From contig JAUXIJ010000029.1 in NCBI GenBank assembly GCA_030621085.1, positions 1 to 39,118 of the forward strand: 39,118 bases of DNA, in the 5' to 3' direction. Made by a program: the position numbers and the translations under genes. The notes under the pieces were generated by a model, which had not been told where the DNA came from, ran no database searches, and saw nothing but the letters and a program-made list of their open reading frames with translations. Shown here one piece after another: positions 1 through 7,100 of this stretch; within the stretch, counting starts at the first letter, position 1, and the number at the start of each line of letters is the position of its first letter. This stretch comes from Candidatus Cloacimonadota bacterium (GTDB lineage: Bacteria > Cloacimonadota > Cloacimonadia > Cloacimonadales > TCS61).

Positions 1-87
1 TTCTGTTAAATTTCTCTGAATAATTCTTCTTGTATCGGCTGAGTCATCAACAACAAGTATTCTGTTCACTTTATCTTTTTCTATCAT
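1..87 (-). CDS. Response regulator receiver domain, N-terminal fragment cut by the window edge
   Basis: Only the first 29 codons are present, reading leftward off the window. After MIEKDKVNR comes ILVVDDSADTRRIIQRNL, the opening strand and acidic pocket of a CheY-like receiver domain (adjacent DD at residues 14-15, S/T-x-R after it). The start lies 18 bp downstream of the stop of the histidine kinase gene, so the two are almost certainly co-transcribed and form a cognate two-component pair. The output domain, if any, lies outside the window, so it cannot be said whether this is a single-domain regulator or an NtrC-type activator. Confidence 0.8.
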   Translation of the reverse strand, partial: MIEKDKVNRILVVDDSADTRRIIQRNLTE

Positions 88-105
88 TAGAATAATCCCG
101 AAATT

Positions 106-1776
106 TTATTCGCTGTAAACTGGTAAAATAACTTCAAATTTAGAACCAACATCGACTAAACTTTCAACTTTGATATTACCACCATGTGAGCTAACAATTC
201 CGTGAACAACTGAAAGTCCCAGACCAGTACCTTCAGTGATGTCCTTGGTTGTGAAGAAGGGAATGAATATTTGTTTCAAAATTTCTTCGCTTATCCCAAC
301 TCCGGAATCTTCTACAATGAGAGAAATATGGTTATTAGTAGATTTGGTTTTTATTATTAACTTTCCGCCATTCGGCATTGCCTGTATAGAATTTACCACA
401 AGATTCACTAGAACCTGGTTTAATTGAGACGAATCTGCTATGACCTCTTTCATGTTTTTTGCTAACGATTGTTTTACTTCAATGCCATTCGTAGAACATC
501 GGGTCATCAGGAAATAGAGGCCATTCTCTACGATCTGATTTATATTAACTTTGGTCTTTTGAGGTGGCATTTGCCGTGCAAAGAGCATAAGCTTCTTAAT
601 TATTTCCCTGGAATGAAGAGATGCTGTAATTATACTATTTACGTCTTCTTTTCCCTGTTCATTTAACTTAGCATTTTTCTGAAGCAGTTGTGCAAATCCC
701 AGGATATTTGATAATGGTTCATTTAATTCATGTGCAACACCGGCAGAAAGCTGTCCGATGGTTGCTAATCTGTCCGCATGCAGAAGTTGATTCTGCAATT
801 TATCCTTTTCGTTTTTAACGAATCTTCTTTCGACAATTGCAGCAATTTCTCCAGCAACAATGTCTATCAGATCCTGTTCTTCTTTCAGGAATGGATTTTC
901 GTCAAAAGTTATAGAACTATCTGGATATGCAACTTCAACAAAACCGCGCTTAACTCCATTCAGAATAATATTGGAAGTTTGCTTTTTTGAACTTACAGAG
1001 AAATTTGAAGTAGTGTAGTATTTGCTATCCAGAACAATCCTGGCAGTTGCCATTTTTGGATATTGCCAAGCAGAAGGAAGAAGCTCGACTATCCTCTGCA
1101 GAATATTTTCTAGAGATAAATCAATCTTTTCACCAATTCTGGCTATTCCATACAAGCAGGTTAATTCCTTTACTCTTTCGTTCAAACTTGATTGAATATG
1201 TAGATGATTCAATGCTATCTCAAGACTTTGAGCAATGTTCTCGAACAGTTCAACTTTCTTTATATCGAAATGATTTTTTTTTGTACATGATATGATAAGT
1301 AATCCTTGCTTTTTGAAATTTCTGTTAATTGTAATAATGGCAGTAGAGTTAATAACTGTTTTCCCTTTTAAGTATTGCATATTGTTGTCAAAATAAGAAC
1401 CATTAACTGTGAAATTTTTTAAATTCGTATTTATATTTTCTTTTATAATTTTCTCACATAAAATGACAAGTTCCCTATTTTTTAAGTATTTTTTATTAAA
1501 ATCGAATTTTTGATTTATATTTTCAAGTTTCATTCTTGGTTTCATATCGTGATTGTAACTGCTGTAAAACTGGTGGTGTTTGTTTTTGAACCAAAGATCT
1601 ATGAATCCGCATTCCAATACATTATGTAGGATTTTAAAGACTTCCCTCAGGAAAACTTCGACCGATATTTTTTTATTGGAGAATAAAAGTATCTGATGTG
1701 AAACAGAATAAAAATTCTTAATCATATCGTTATCAACAATTTTTTCTTTATTTCGTTCCATACTGATATGTAACAC
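106..1776 (-). CDS. Soluble two-component sensor histidine kinase with GAF-like sensor region
   Basis: A 556-residue cytoplasmic sensor kinase; no membrane segment is visible. Residues about 37-190 and 205-320 look like two GAF-type sensor modules. A short coiled linker then leads into the HisKA dimerisation helix with phospho-acceptor H349 in GVAHELNEPLSNILG. The ATPase domain has the N box (NLVVNSIQAMPNGG, about 458-471), the G1 box (EDSGVGIS, about 489-496), the F box (FIPFFTTK) and the G2 box (GTGLGLSVVHG, about 517-526), all intact. It should autophosphorylate H349 and pass phosphate to the adjacent receiver protein. The signal is unknown; GAF modules usually bind small ligands or redox cofactors. 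No good ribosome site precedes the first ATG, and a second ATG five codons later is an alternative start. Confidence 0.9.
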   Translation of the reverse strand: MLHISMERNKEKIVDNDMIKNFYSVSHQILLFSNKKISVEVFLREVFKILHNVLECGFIDLWFKNKHHQFYSSYNHDMKPRMKLENINQKFDFNKKYLKNRELVILCEKIIKENINTNLKNFTVNGSYFDNNMQYLKGKTVINSTAIITINRNFKKQGLLIISCTKKNHFDIKKVELFENIAQSLEIALNHLHIQSSLNERVKELTCLYGIARIGEKIDLSLENILQRIVELLPSAWQYPKMATARIVLDSKYYTTSNFSVSSKKQTSNIILNGVKRGFVEVAYPDSSITFDENPFLKEEQDLIDIVAGEIAAIVERRFVKNEKDKLQNQLLHADRLATIGQLSAGVAHELNEPLSNILGFAQLLQKNAKLNEQGKEDVNSIITASLHSREIIKKLMLFARQMPPQKTKVNINQIVENGLYFLMTRCSTNGIEVKQSLAKNMKEVIADSSQLNQVLVNLVVNSIQAMPNGGKLIIKTKSTNNHISLIVEDSGVGISEEILKQIFIPFFTTKDITEGTGLGLSVVHGIVSSHGGNIKVESLVDVGSKFEVILPVYSE

Positions 1777-2028
1777 TGTTTATAGTGCTTATTGTCAAGA
1801 AAAAAGTTTATTTGTAAACCTTTGAAAAATAAAACTGTTTAGACATTTCAGTTCTTAACAGGATGATCAAACTGTACAATCATAATTAACTAATAATAAA
1901 TAATGTTAATTTTTCTAAGGAAAATTTTAATATCAATGATAAAATTCTATATAAATAGAAAAAAATCTTTACTCTACTGACAATAATAAATAAATATGCA
2001 CACACGTTTTATTACTCTGGAGGATAAA

Positions 2029-2799
2029 ATGAATCAATATATTGCAGATTCAGCAAAGATCGGCAAAGATACAAAGATCGGTTATAATTGCGTGATCCTG
2101 GATGATGTTCAGATCGGAGGAAAGTGTCTTATCGGGCATAATGTGATCATCCACGAAGGTTCATCTATCGGAGATGGAGTACGCATAGACGATAATACGA
2201 TCATTGGTAAAAAACCGCTCAGCTCACCGCGAAGCATTTTTAAGGTCGATCCCAACTTGAAACCAGCAAGGATAGGAAATCAATGTCAGATCGGAGCAAA
2301 TGTAGTTATTTATGTACAAGCAAAGATCGGAAACAATTGCCTGATAGCTGACCTGGCAACCATTCGTGAGAATGTCGTTATCGGAGAACTTAACATCATC
2401 GGGCGTAATGTAACGATCGAGAATTATGTTACGATAGGGGATAGATGTAAATTTGAAACTAATTGCTATATCACCGCTTATTCTGAGATTGGAGATTACT
2501 GTTTTATAGCTCCCGCAGTAGCCACCAGCAACGATAATTACATGGGTCGCGATAAAGAACGATACAAGCATTTTAAAGGAGTTACCATTAAGAGAGGTGG
2601 AAGAATTGGTGTAAATACTACTATTCTGCCCGGTATTACAATTCAAGAAGATGGTATGGTAGCCGGCGGCAGTGTGCTTACGCGTGATATTCCACCAGAA
2701 GAAATATGGTTGGGAAGTCCTGCTAAAAGCTATAAAAAAGTTCCTGATAAGCAACTTCTTAAAAACAACCTTGATAAACCTGAAAAGGAGAAAGAATAA
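2029..2799 (+). CDS. Left-handed beta-helix (hexapeptide repeat) acyl/acetyltransferase
   Basis: A 256-residue protein made almost entirely of hexapeptide repeats of the [LIV]-G-x4 type (IGKDTKIG, IGGKCLIG, IGDGVRID, IGNNCLIA and so on), which fold as a left-handed beta-helix in trimeric acyltransferases. The closing part, GGSVLTRDIPPEEIWLGSPAK, is the usual end of sugar O/N-acetyltransferases and LpxA/LpxD relatives. The start used here is the ATG with GGAGG five bases upstream; an ATG 33 bases earlier is in frame but has no ribosome site. It is followed immediately by a glycosyltransferase, which suggests a role in cell-surface glycan or lipid A-type synthesis. The exact acyl donor and acceptor cannot be read from the sequence. 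Confidence 0.85.
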   Translation: MNQYIADSAKIGKDTKIGYNCVILDDVQIGGKCLIGHNVIIHEGSSIGDGVRIDDNTIIGKKPLSSPRSIFKVDPNLKPARIGNQCQIGANVVIYVQAKIGNNCLIADLATIRENVVIGELNIIGRNVTIENYVTIGDRCKFETNCYITAYSEIGDYCFIAPAVATSNDNYMGRDKERYKHFKGVTIKRGGRIGVNTTILPGITIQEDGMVAGGSVLTRDIPPEEIWLGSPAKSYKKVPDKQLLKNNLDKPEKEKE

Positions 2800-3513
2800 T
2801 TGAAAGCTCTGGTAATAATTCCCACTTATAATGAAGCTGATAATGTTTCTGCGATTATCGATGAAGTTTTAAAGCAAGATAAGAACCTTGAAGTACTGAT
2901 AGTAGATGATAATTCCCCTGATGGAACTTCGGAGATGGTAGAAAAAAAACAGATAAAAAATAAAAAAATACACCTTTTGAAACGAGCAGGGAAAATGGGG
3001 CTTGGTTCGGCTTATGTAGCCGGTTTCAAATATGCTCTGAAGCAGAATTTTGATTACATTTTCGAGATGGATGCAGATTTCTCGCACGACCCAGCAGTCA
3101 TCCCGAATATGTTGGAAGAGATCAAAGAGAATGACCTGGTTATCGGTTCAAGATATTTGGGTGGTATAAATGTGGTGAACTGGCCTTTGCGAAGGTTGAT
3201 GCTCAGCTTCTTTGCAGCGCATTATGTGCGCTTTATCACAGGAATGCCTATTAACGATCCAACCGGTGGATTTAAATGTTTCCGCCGGAAAGTGCTTGAA
3301 ACCATCGATCTGGATAAGATATTATCTGATGGTTATTCCTTTCAGATAGAGATGAACTTTCGTACATGGCGGAAAAAATTCAAAATAAAAGAGATCCCGA
3401 TTGTGTTTACAGACCGCCGCAGCGGACAGTCGAAAATGTCTAAAAAAATTGTGAGGGAAGCAGTTCTTGTAGTATGGAAACTGCAATTTCTGCATCTGAA
3501 AAAGAAGCTATGA
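2800..3513 (+). CDS. Family 2 glycosyltransferase, DPM1-like polyprenyl-phosphate mannosyltransferase
   Basis: A 237-residue GT-A fold enzyme that uses a TTG start directly after the upstream stop codon, with AAGGAG nine bases before it. Visible motifs are VIIPTYNEADN at the N-terminus, VDDNSPDGTSEMV, GLGSAYVAGFKYAL, the DxD-type metal site in FEMDADFSHDP, GSRYLGG, and NDPTGGFKCFRR with the downstream RRSGQSKMS stretch. This set is typical of dolichol/polyprenol-phosphate mannose synthases. There is no C-terminal membrane domain, so it is the compact catalytic-only form. By family it would transfer mannose (or another hexose) from a nucleotide sugar to a lipid phosphate on the cytoplasmic face for later use in glycan or protein O-glycan assembly. 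Confidence 0.88.
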   Translation: MKALVIIPTYNEADNVSAIIDEVLKQDKNLEVLIVDDNSPDGTSEMVEKKQIKNKKIHLLKRAGKMGLGSAYVAGFKYALKQNFDYIFEMDADFSHDPAVIPNMLEEIKENDLVIGSRYLGGINVVNWPLRRLMLSFFAAHYVRFITGMPINDPTGGFKCFRRKVLETIDLDKILSDGYSFQIEMNFRTWRKKFKIKEIPIVFTDRRSGQSKMSKKIVREAVLVVWKLQFLHLKKKL

Positions 3514-4835
3514 GAATAATTGAAAAGCTTAAGATCGAGAAGCTGGTGTACAAAGGTTACGGGCTGGGATTTAACGATTCCAACCCGATTTTTGTGCCTT
3601 ACTCTGTTCCGGGTGATATTGCAGATGTTGAAATAGAATATCAGAAAAAAGATGTATTTTTTGGAAAGATCAAAGAACTTATAAAACGCTCACCTCATAG
3701 GATAGAACCGGATTGCGAAGTTTTCGGTAAATGCGGTGGCTGTGACTGGCTGAACATTCCTTATGAAAAACAATTGGAATATAAACAACTGATCATCAAT
3801 GAAATATTCAGGAATGTTAAAGTAAACAAAGTCAACAAGATATTGGCATCTTCACAGCAGGAATATTATCGGAATAAGAGCTTTTTCCCGATCTCGGAAA
3901 TTCAGGCTCAACCAGTGATCGGGATGTTTGAACGAAAATCTCACACAGTGATACAGCACAAGCATTGCAGGCTCTATCCACCCATCTTTGTAAAGATAAT
4001 AGTAACTTTTTTAAGTTATATGAAAGCTGCGAACGTTCAGGTTTATAACGAGCAAACCGGCAAGGGAATAGCAAGGCATCTGGGTATTCGTTATTCAAAA
4101 ATTACGGGTGATATCCTTGTGGTTCTAGTTACCAAAAGCAGGAAACTACCGTTTTCTAAACAGCTTGTTCGCACGCTGACTGAAGAATTTCCTGAGATAG
4201 TTGGAATTGTGCAGAATATCAATCCGGCAAGAACCAACACAATTCTTGGGAATGAGAACAAACTTCTCTATGGTCGTGATCACATCTTTGAAAAGATCGG
4301 GAAGAAAAGGTATAAATTACACAGCAGTTCGTTTTTCCAGGTAAACTCCGGTATTGCAGAGCAGATGTACGATTTCTGCAGAGCTCATATTAAAAGCAAT
4401 GATAAGATCATCGATGCTTACTGCGGTGTAGGTTCTATCGGGATATTTGTGGCAGATAAAGCTGCCGAAGTAATTGGGATAGAGAATAACAAATTTGCTG
4501 TGCAGGATGCAGTTTCAAACGCCAAATTGGACAAAGTGGAAAACTGCCATTTCATTACAGGTGATGTAGAGCAGGAACTTCCCATTCTGTGCCGAAAGGA
4601 GAAATTTGACACCATCATTTTCGATCCGCCCCGTAAGGGACTGGATGAGCATTTGATAAAGAAACTTCCGGATAACATAAGAAAAATAATCTATATCAGT
4701 TGCAATCCCGCAACCCAGGCAAGAGATGCAAAATTGCTTTTGGAGAAAGGTTTCAAGATAATCTTGATGCAGCCTTTTGATATGTTCCCGCATACCTATC
4801 ACATAGAAAATGTTCTAGTTCTGGAGCGAATATGA
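3510..4835 (+). CDS. rlmD: 23S rRNA (uracil-C5)-methyltransferase, RlmD/TrmA family
   Basis: The start chosen is the ATG that overlaps the upstream stop as ATGA; an in-frame ATG 36 bases earlier would overlap the glycosyltransferase more deeply. The 441-residue product has a TRAM-like N-terminus (residues 1-60). Cysteines C69, C75, C78 and C153 match the [4Fe-4S] site of RumA/RlmD enzymes. The SAM-binding loop is DAYCGVGSIG, and the active-site stretch DPPRKGL is followed by SCNP with catalytic C398. The family closing motif HxxENVLVLE is intact. It methylates C5 of a uracil in 23S rRNA. RlmD is the best single assignment, but RlmC/RlmCD-type specificity or tRNA m5U54 activity cannot be separated from sequence alone. 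Confidence 0.88.
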   Translation: MRIIEKLKIEKLVYKGYGLGFNDSNPIFVPYSVPGDIADVEIEYQKKDVFFGKIKELIKRSPHRIEPDCEVFGKCGGCDWLNIPYEKQLEYKQLIINEIFRNVKVNKVNKILASSQQEYYRNKSFFPISEIQAQPVIGMFERKSHTVIQHKHCRLYPPIFVKIIVTFLSYMKAANVQVYNEQTGKGIARHLGIRYSKITGDILVVLVTKSRKLPFSKQLVRTLTEEFPEIVGIVQNINPARTNTILGNENKLLYGRDHIFEKIGKKRYKLHSSSFFQVNSGIAEQMYDFCRAHIKSNDKIIDAYCGVGSIGIFVADKAAEVIGIENNKFAVQDAVSNAKLDKVENCHFITGDVEQELPILCRKEKFDTIIFDPPRKGLDEHLIKKLPDNIRKIIYISCNPATQARDAKLLLEKGFKIILMQPFDMFPHTYHIENVLVLERI

Positions 4836-5260
4836 AAAAGTTGATCTCGATCCTGTTTCTGGCTGTTCTTCTGTTTTCATGTGATGTATCATCTCCCGAA
4901 GATGCTGATAAGGCTGAGATCAGGGATATTCTGGATTCAATAAGAGATTCATTCAACCAGTTTGATCAGGATGGAATTATGCAGAACTATCATCCTGATT
5001 TTTTACACAACGCAGATAATTATATATTTGAAGAAATCGTTTGGCATGACCGTTTAGCTCAATACTATCTGATCGCTTTCTCAGAAATTACAATTAATCC
5101 GCAAGGTGATTTTGCAATTGCAAATTTCATAATGACTTTATATGATTATGAAGGTGGAAGCGTTATATCACAGGAACCAGACGATAATGGTGATGTTTCC
5201 TTTTTTTACAGGGAATTGGGTAGTTGGAAGGTCTGCGGGAATGAGTTTTCTATAGAATAA
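4832..5260 (+). CDS. Small lipoprotein, possible SnoaL/NTF2-like fold
   Basis: A 142-residue protein with a lipoprotein signal: KK, a hydrophobic stretch and the lipobox LLFSC with the lipidated cysteine at residue 17. Its ATG overlaps the upstream methyltransferase stop (ATGA), so it is translationally coupled. The mature part begins with an acidic linker, then a helix IRDILDSIRDSFNQFDQDGIMQ. A strand-rich C-terminus follows, ending FFYRELGSWKVCGNEFSIE. This resembles the short cone-shaped SnoaL/DUF4440 domain seen in many secreted proteins of unknown role. That fold is a guess from pattern; no catalytic residues can be named. Confidence 0.7.
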   Translation: MKKLISILFLAVLLFSCDVSSPEDADKAEIRDILDSIRDSFNQFDQDGIMQNYHPDFLHNADNYIFEEIVWHDRLAQYYLIAFSEITINPQGDFAIANFIMTLYDYEGGSVISQEPDDNGDVSFFYRELGSWKVCGNEFSIE

Positions 5261-5283
5261 AAGAAAACAACGGAGTTAATAAT

Positions 5284-5766
5284 ATGCAAGTATTGATAAT
5301 ATATTACTCAAGAACCGGTAACACCAAGAAATTAGCTGAGGAAATAGCCAGGGGAGTGCGAGAAGTCGAAGATGTGGAATGTGCATTAAAATCTGTATCC
5401 GAAATTACTAAAGATGATTTCCTGCAGTCTGATGGAATTATTGCTGGCTCTCCCGTTTATTTTGGGACCATGGCTGCAGAACTAAAAAGTATCTTTGATA
5501 AATTCATTGGAATTCGAAGCCAGATGGAAGATAAAATAGGAGCTGCTTTTGCAACCTCTGCACATCACACAGGCGGAAAAGAAACCACAATAATCTCCAT
5601 CATCGAAGCATTCCTGATATATGGTATGATAGTGGTGGGAGATCCTCTCGATGCCAGTGGACATTATGGTGTGGCATGCACTGGATCACCCGACGAGAGA
5701 ACCGCACAGGATGCAGCAAAAATGGGGAAAAGAGTTGCTTCACTGGTTAAGAAATTGAAAGAGTAG
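5284..5766 (+). CDS. Flavodoxin / NAD(P)H:quinone oxidoreductase-like FMN protein
   Basis: A 160-residue flavodoxin fold. The phosphate-binding loop is YYSRTGNTKKLA at residues 8-19, and the flavin-flanking loops are GSPVYFGTM (about 58-66) and ATSAHHTGGKETT (about 96-108). The latter matches the WrbA/flavodoxin-family pattern of an A-T-x-G-x-H-G-G-type loop, here with HHTGG. CGGAG precedes the start by eight bases. It should bind FMN and carry out one- or two-electron transfer, either as a quinone reductase or as a flavodoxin donor. It is the last gene of the rightward run that begins with the hexapeptide acyltransferase. Confidence 0.88.
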   Translation: MQVLIIYYSRTGNTKKLAEEIARGVREVEDVECALKSVSEITKDDFLQSDGIIAGSPVYFGTMAAELKSIFDKFIGIRSQMEDKIGAAFATSAHHTGGKETTIISIIEAFLIYGMIVVGDPLDASGHYGVACTGSPDERTAQDAAKMGKRVASLVKKLKE

Positions 5767-5852
5767 CTTTAGAATCGTAAAGTGACCAGTTTATCTGCCT
5801 TAGGCATGGCTTGGTCGCTCTCTCGAACTGGTAGGTCGAGTTATAAAAAAGT

Positions 5853-5879
5853 TTGACAACCATATAACATAAATATTTT
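5853..5879 (+). promoter_or_regulatory. Weak sigma-70-type promoter candidate
   Basis: A consensus TTGACA at 5853-5858 is followed by TATTTT at 5874-5879. The spacing is 15 bases, shorter than the ideal 17. It lies about 80 bases before the truncated signal-peptide ORF at 5959. In AT-rich DNA such pairs arise by chance, so this is tentative. Confidence 0.25.
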
Positions 5880-5958
5880 CTTGTTTTGTTAATTATGGTG
5901 TTATTGAAATTCATCTTTGAAAAGTGATTTAAAAGAACAAACCAAATTTGGAAGGGAA

Positions 5959-6036
5959 ATGAAAATTAGATTTTTTTTACTAAGCTTATTAATAATAACC
6001 GTACAAGTACTTTTTGCTTACAACTATTCTCTATAA
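5959..6036 (+). pseudogene. Truncated signal-peptide ORF, probable 5' remnant of an exported-protein gene
   Basis: Preceded by GGAAGGG at a good distance, the ORF reads MKIRFFLLSLLIITVQVLFA and then YNYSL before a stop. This is a complete Sec signal peptide (basic start, hydrophobic core, VLFA cleavage site) with almost nothing after it. No continuing frame downstream looks like a recognisable secreted protein. The simplest reading is the beginning of an exported-protein gene whose body was lost. A 25-residue peptide cannot be excluded. Confidence 0.5.
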
Positions 6037-6278
6037 TTCGATGGTGTGTTTGGTTATTTCACTGGGAATTAGTGAATAATAGATAATTTAAGTCCTGCTG
6101 AATTAAGAAGAATAGGAAATTGTAAGTAGTCTATGTATATAAGAGTAAAGAAAGTTAAAATAAAATTATGACAGCTTGGAAATACAGATGTATATTGGAA
6201 TTCAGGTTGTCGTCTCGTTTGGGTCGGAATTTTTCCTATTTATCATTAATATAATAACATTCAATATGGAGGGAAATA

Positions 6279-6394
6279 TGAAAAACTCAATCGCAATTAT
6301 TACAATTATAATGGCTAGTGTTTGGTGTGGAAATGCGTTCCTGCGGAGTCTGGTGGAATTATTTCAACCCAAACGAGAGATGGGCATGGTTTGA
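6279..6394 (+). pseudogene. Second truncated signal-peptide ORF running into the tRNA-like element
   Basis: An ATG with GGAGGG five bases upstream opens a 38-residue frame whose first 20 residues, MKNSIAIITIIMASVWCGNA, look like a signal peptide. The frame then enters the tRNA-like segment beginning at 6342 and ends in a meaningless tail (KREMGMV). A junction near 6335-6342 between an exported-protein gene start and a tRNA-like sequence would explain this. As a real short protein it is unlikely. Confidence 0.45.
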
Positions 6395-6451
6395 ATATAT
6401 GTTATCTGCCAAGAGTGAACGCTGGGAGGTTCGATTCCTCCCCTCCGCACC
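6342..6451 (+). pseudogene. tRNA-Leu-like element with disrupted centre
   Basis: The 3' part is a textbook tRNA end: T stem GGAGG, loop TTCGATT, CCTCC, then CCTCCGC, A and CC, followed by CTTTT. The 5' part, TGCGGAG, can pair over seven bases with CTCCGCA at 6443-6449. It is followed by TGGTGGAATT, identical to bases 8-17 of the intact tRNA-Leu at 10500-10588. Between these, 64 bases (6361-6424) form neither a normal D-loop end nor a convincing 5+7 anticodon arm; a tRNA-Leu would have about 43 there. The C at 66 also lacks its partner. It looks like a tRNA-Leu gene whose middle was replaced, or a remnant left by a tRNA-targeting element. Confidence 0.5.
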
Positions 6452-6555
6452 CTTTTCCCAACGAGATTATTTCTTGATTTGTAAATTAAAGCATTATTGA
6501 AATAAATCTTAATAAGATAAATTATTTGAAAGAATAAACCAAAACCGGAGGAAAA

Positions 6556-6927
6556 ATGAACAAAGAAAATCAAAATCCCGTTTATTTAATTCGTCTTTAT
6601 GAATGGTCTAAAAATGCTGCAGACTATTTAAGAGAAAATGTTGAGAATCCCTTTGAAGCTATTAGATATTGCTATATAAATTACTTGTTAGAGCTTAATA
6701 GTGAAATCAAGAAAGTTAACAAAAGATGGGATAACTATTGTGAATATACTTATTATTCGGATCTAAATATTGACAATTTATATACGATTGGACAAATCTG
6801 CGATTTATTAGCACAAGATCAAAAGGATATTAGACTCATCTATGTTGATCTAAAAAAAATCAAAGAATCAATTATTAAATTTAGTGAATTAGTACAATTT
6901 GATTATAATCGAATGAAATCAGAATAA
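6556..6927 (+). CDS. Hypothetical 123-residue helical protein
   Basis: The ORF starts five bases after CGGAGG (6546-6550), so translation is credible. The product has no signal peptide or membrane segment and looks mostly alpha-helical. It has aromatic-rich stretches (RYCYINYLLELNSEI, NYCEYTYYSDLNI) and a lysine-rich C-terminal helix with heptad-like spacing (IRLIYVDLKKIKESIIKF). I do not recognise a family. It stands alone between the scarred stretch and a secreted-protein gene, and its leader resembles the one upstream of the truncated ORF at 5959. Base use is clearly more AT-rich than in the housekeeping genes nearby, so recent acquisition is possible. Confidence 0.6.
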   Translation: MNKENQNPVYLIRLYEWSKNAADYLRENVENPFEAIRYCYINYLLELNSEIKKVNKRWDNYCEYTYYSDLNIDNLYTIGQICDLLAQDQKDIRLIYVDLKKIKESIIKFSELVQFDYNRMKSE

Positions 6928-7100
6928 ACGCGAAATACTCAAAATTGTTTGATAATCTTGAATATTGGATATCGGATAATATTCCAACTTTATAAATTGG
7001 TTTAGAGTAATTTCAATAAAAATAGCGTTGAACTATGCGTTAAAAACAAGATTAATATATTTTTAAGAAAAAGAGAATTATGTGAAGGAAGAGGAAGAAA

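Larger units (their letters stand above)
5767..6555. other. Scarred non-coding stretch between the flavodoxin and the orphan gene
   Basis: About 790 bases without an intact gene of normal size. It holds an imperfect palindrome with a CTCTCG motif (about 5787-5832), a weak promoter candidate, two short signal-peptide ORFs that stop early, a tRNA-Leu-like element and two copies of a similar 85-bp leader. Together these suggest deletion and recombination debris, possibly from an element that once used a tRNA gene as a target. Each item is listed separately. Confidence 0.6.
5878..6558 (+). repeat. Duplicated 85-bp leader (5878-5961 and 6471-6558)
   Basis: The two segments align end to end with a few small gaps. 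Both start TTCTTG-TTTG, continue with TTATTGAAAT, TTGAAA or TTTAAA blocks and AGAA(C/T)AAACCAAA, and end in a purine-rich ribosome site directly before an ATG. One copy leads into the truncated signal-peptide ORF at 5959, the other into the 123-residue gene at 6556. By eye about 70 percent of bases match. This suggests an old duplication of a 5' region, with the two downstream coding parts unrelated. Confidence 0.6.

Noticed and set aside
1777..2028. Promoters for the divergent kinase and acyltransferase genes
   Set aside because: The stretch is so AT-rich that several -10-like boxes exist without a matching -35 at proper distance; none can be preferred.
6342..6451. Selenocysteine tRNA, because the acceptor plus T stem total 13 pairs and the D region can form a long stem with a 4-base loop
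   Set aside because: No anticodon arm with TCA can be built, the discriminator is not G, and the middle does not fold as in known selC genes.
6318..6500. Protein frame across the tRNA-like element (GVWWNYFNPNERWAWF...) that vaguely resembles the end of a formylglycine-enzyme/SUMF1 domain
   Set aside because: Matching would need frame corrections, and the same bases give a paired acceptor and a perfect T arm with TTCGATT loop; the tRNA reading explains more. The protein reading is not fully excluded.
6364..6573. Minus-strand frame containing RRGGIEPPSVHS
   Set aside because: This wording is the usual artefact of reading a tRNA 3' end on the opposite strand.
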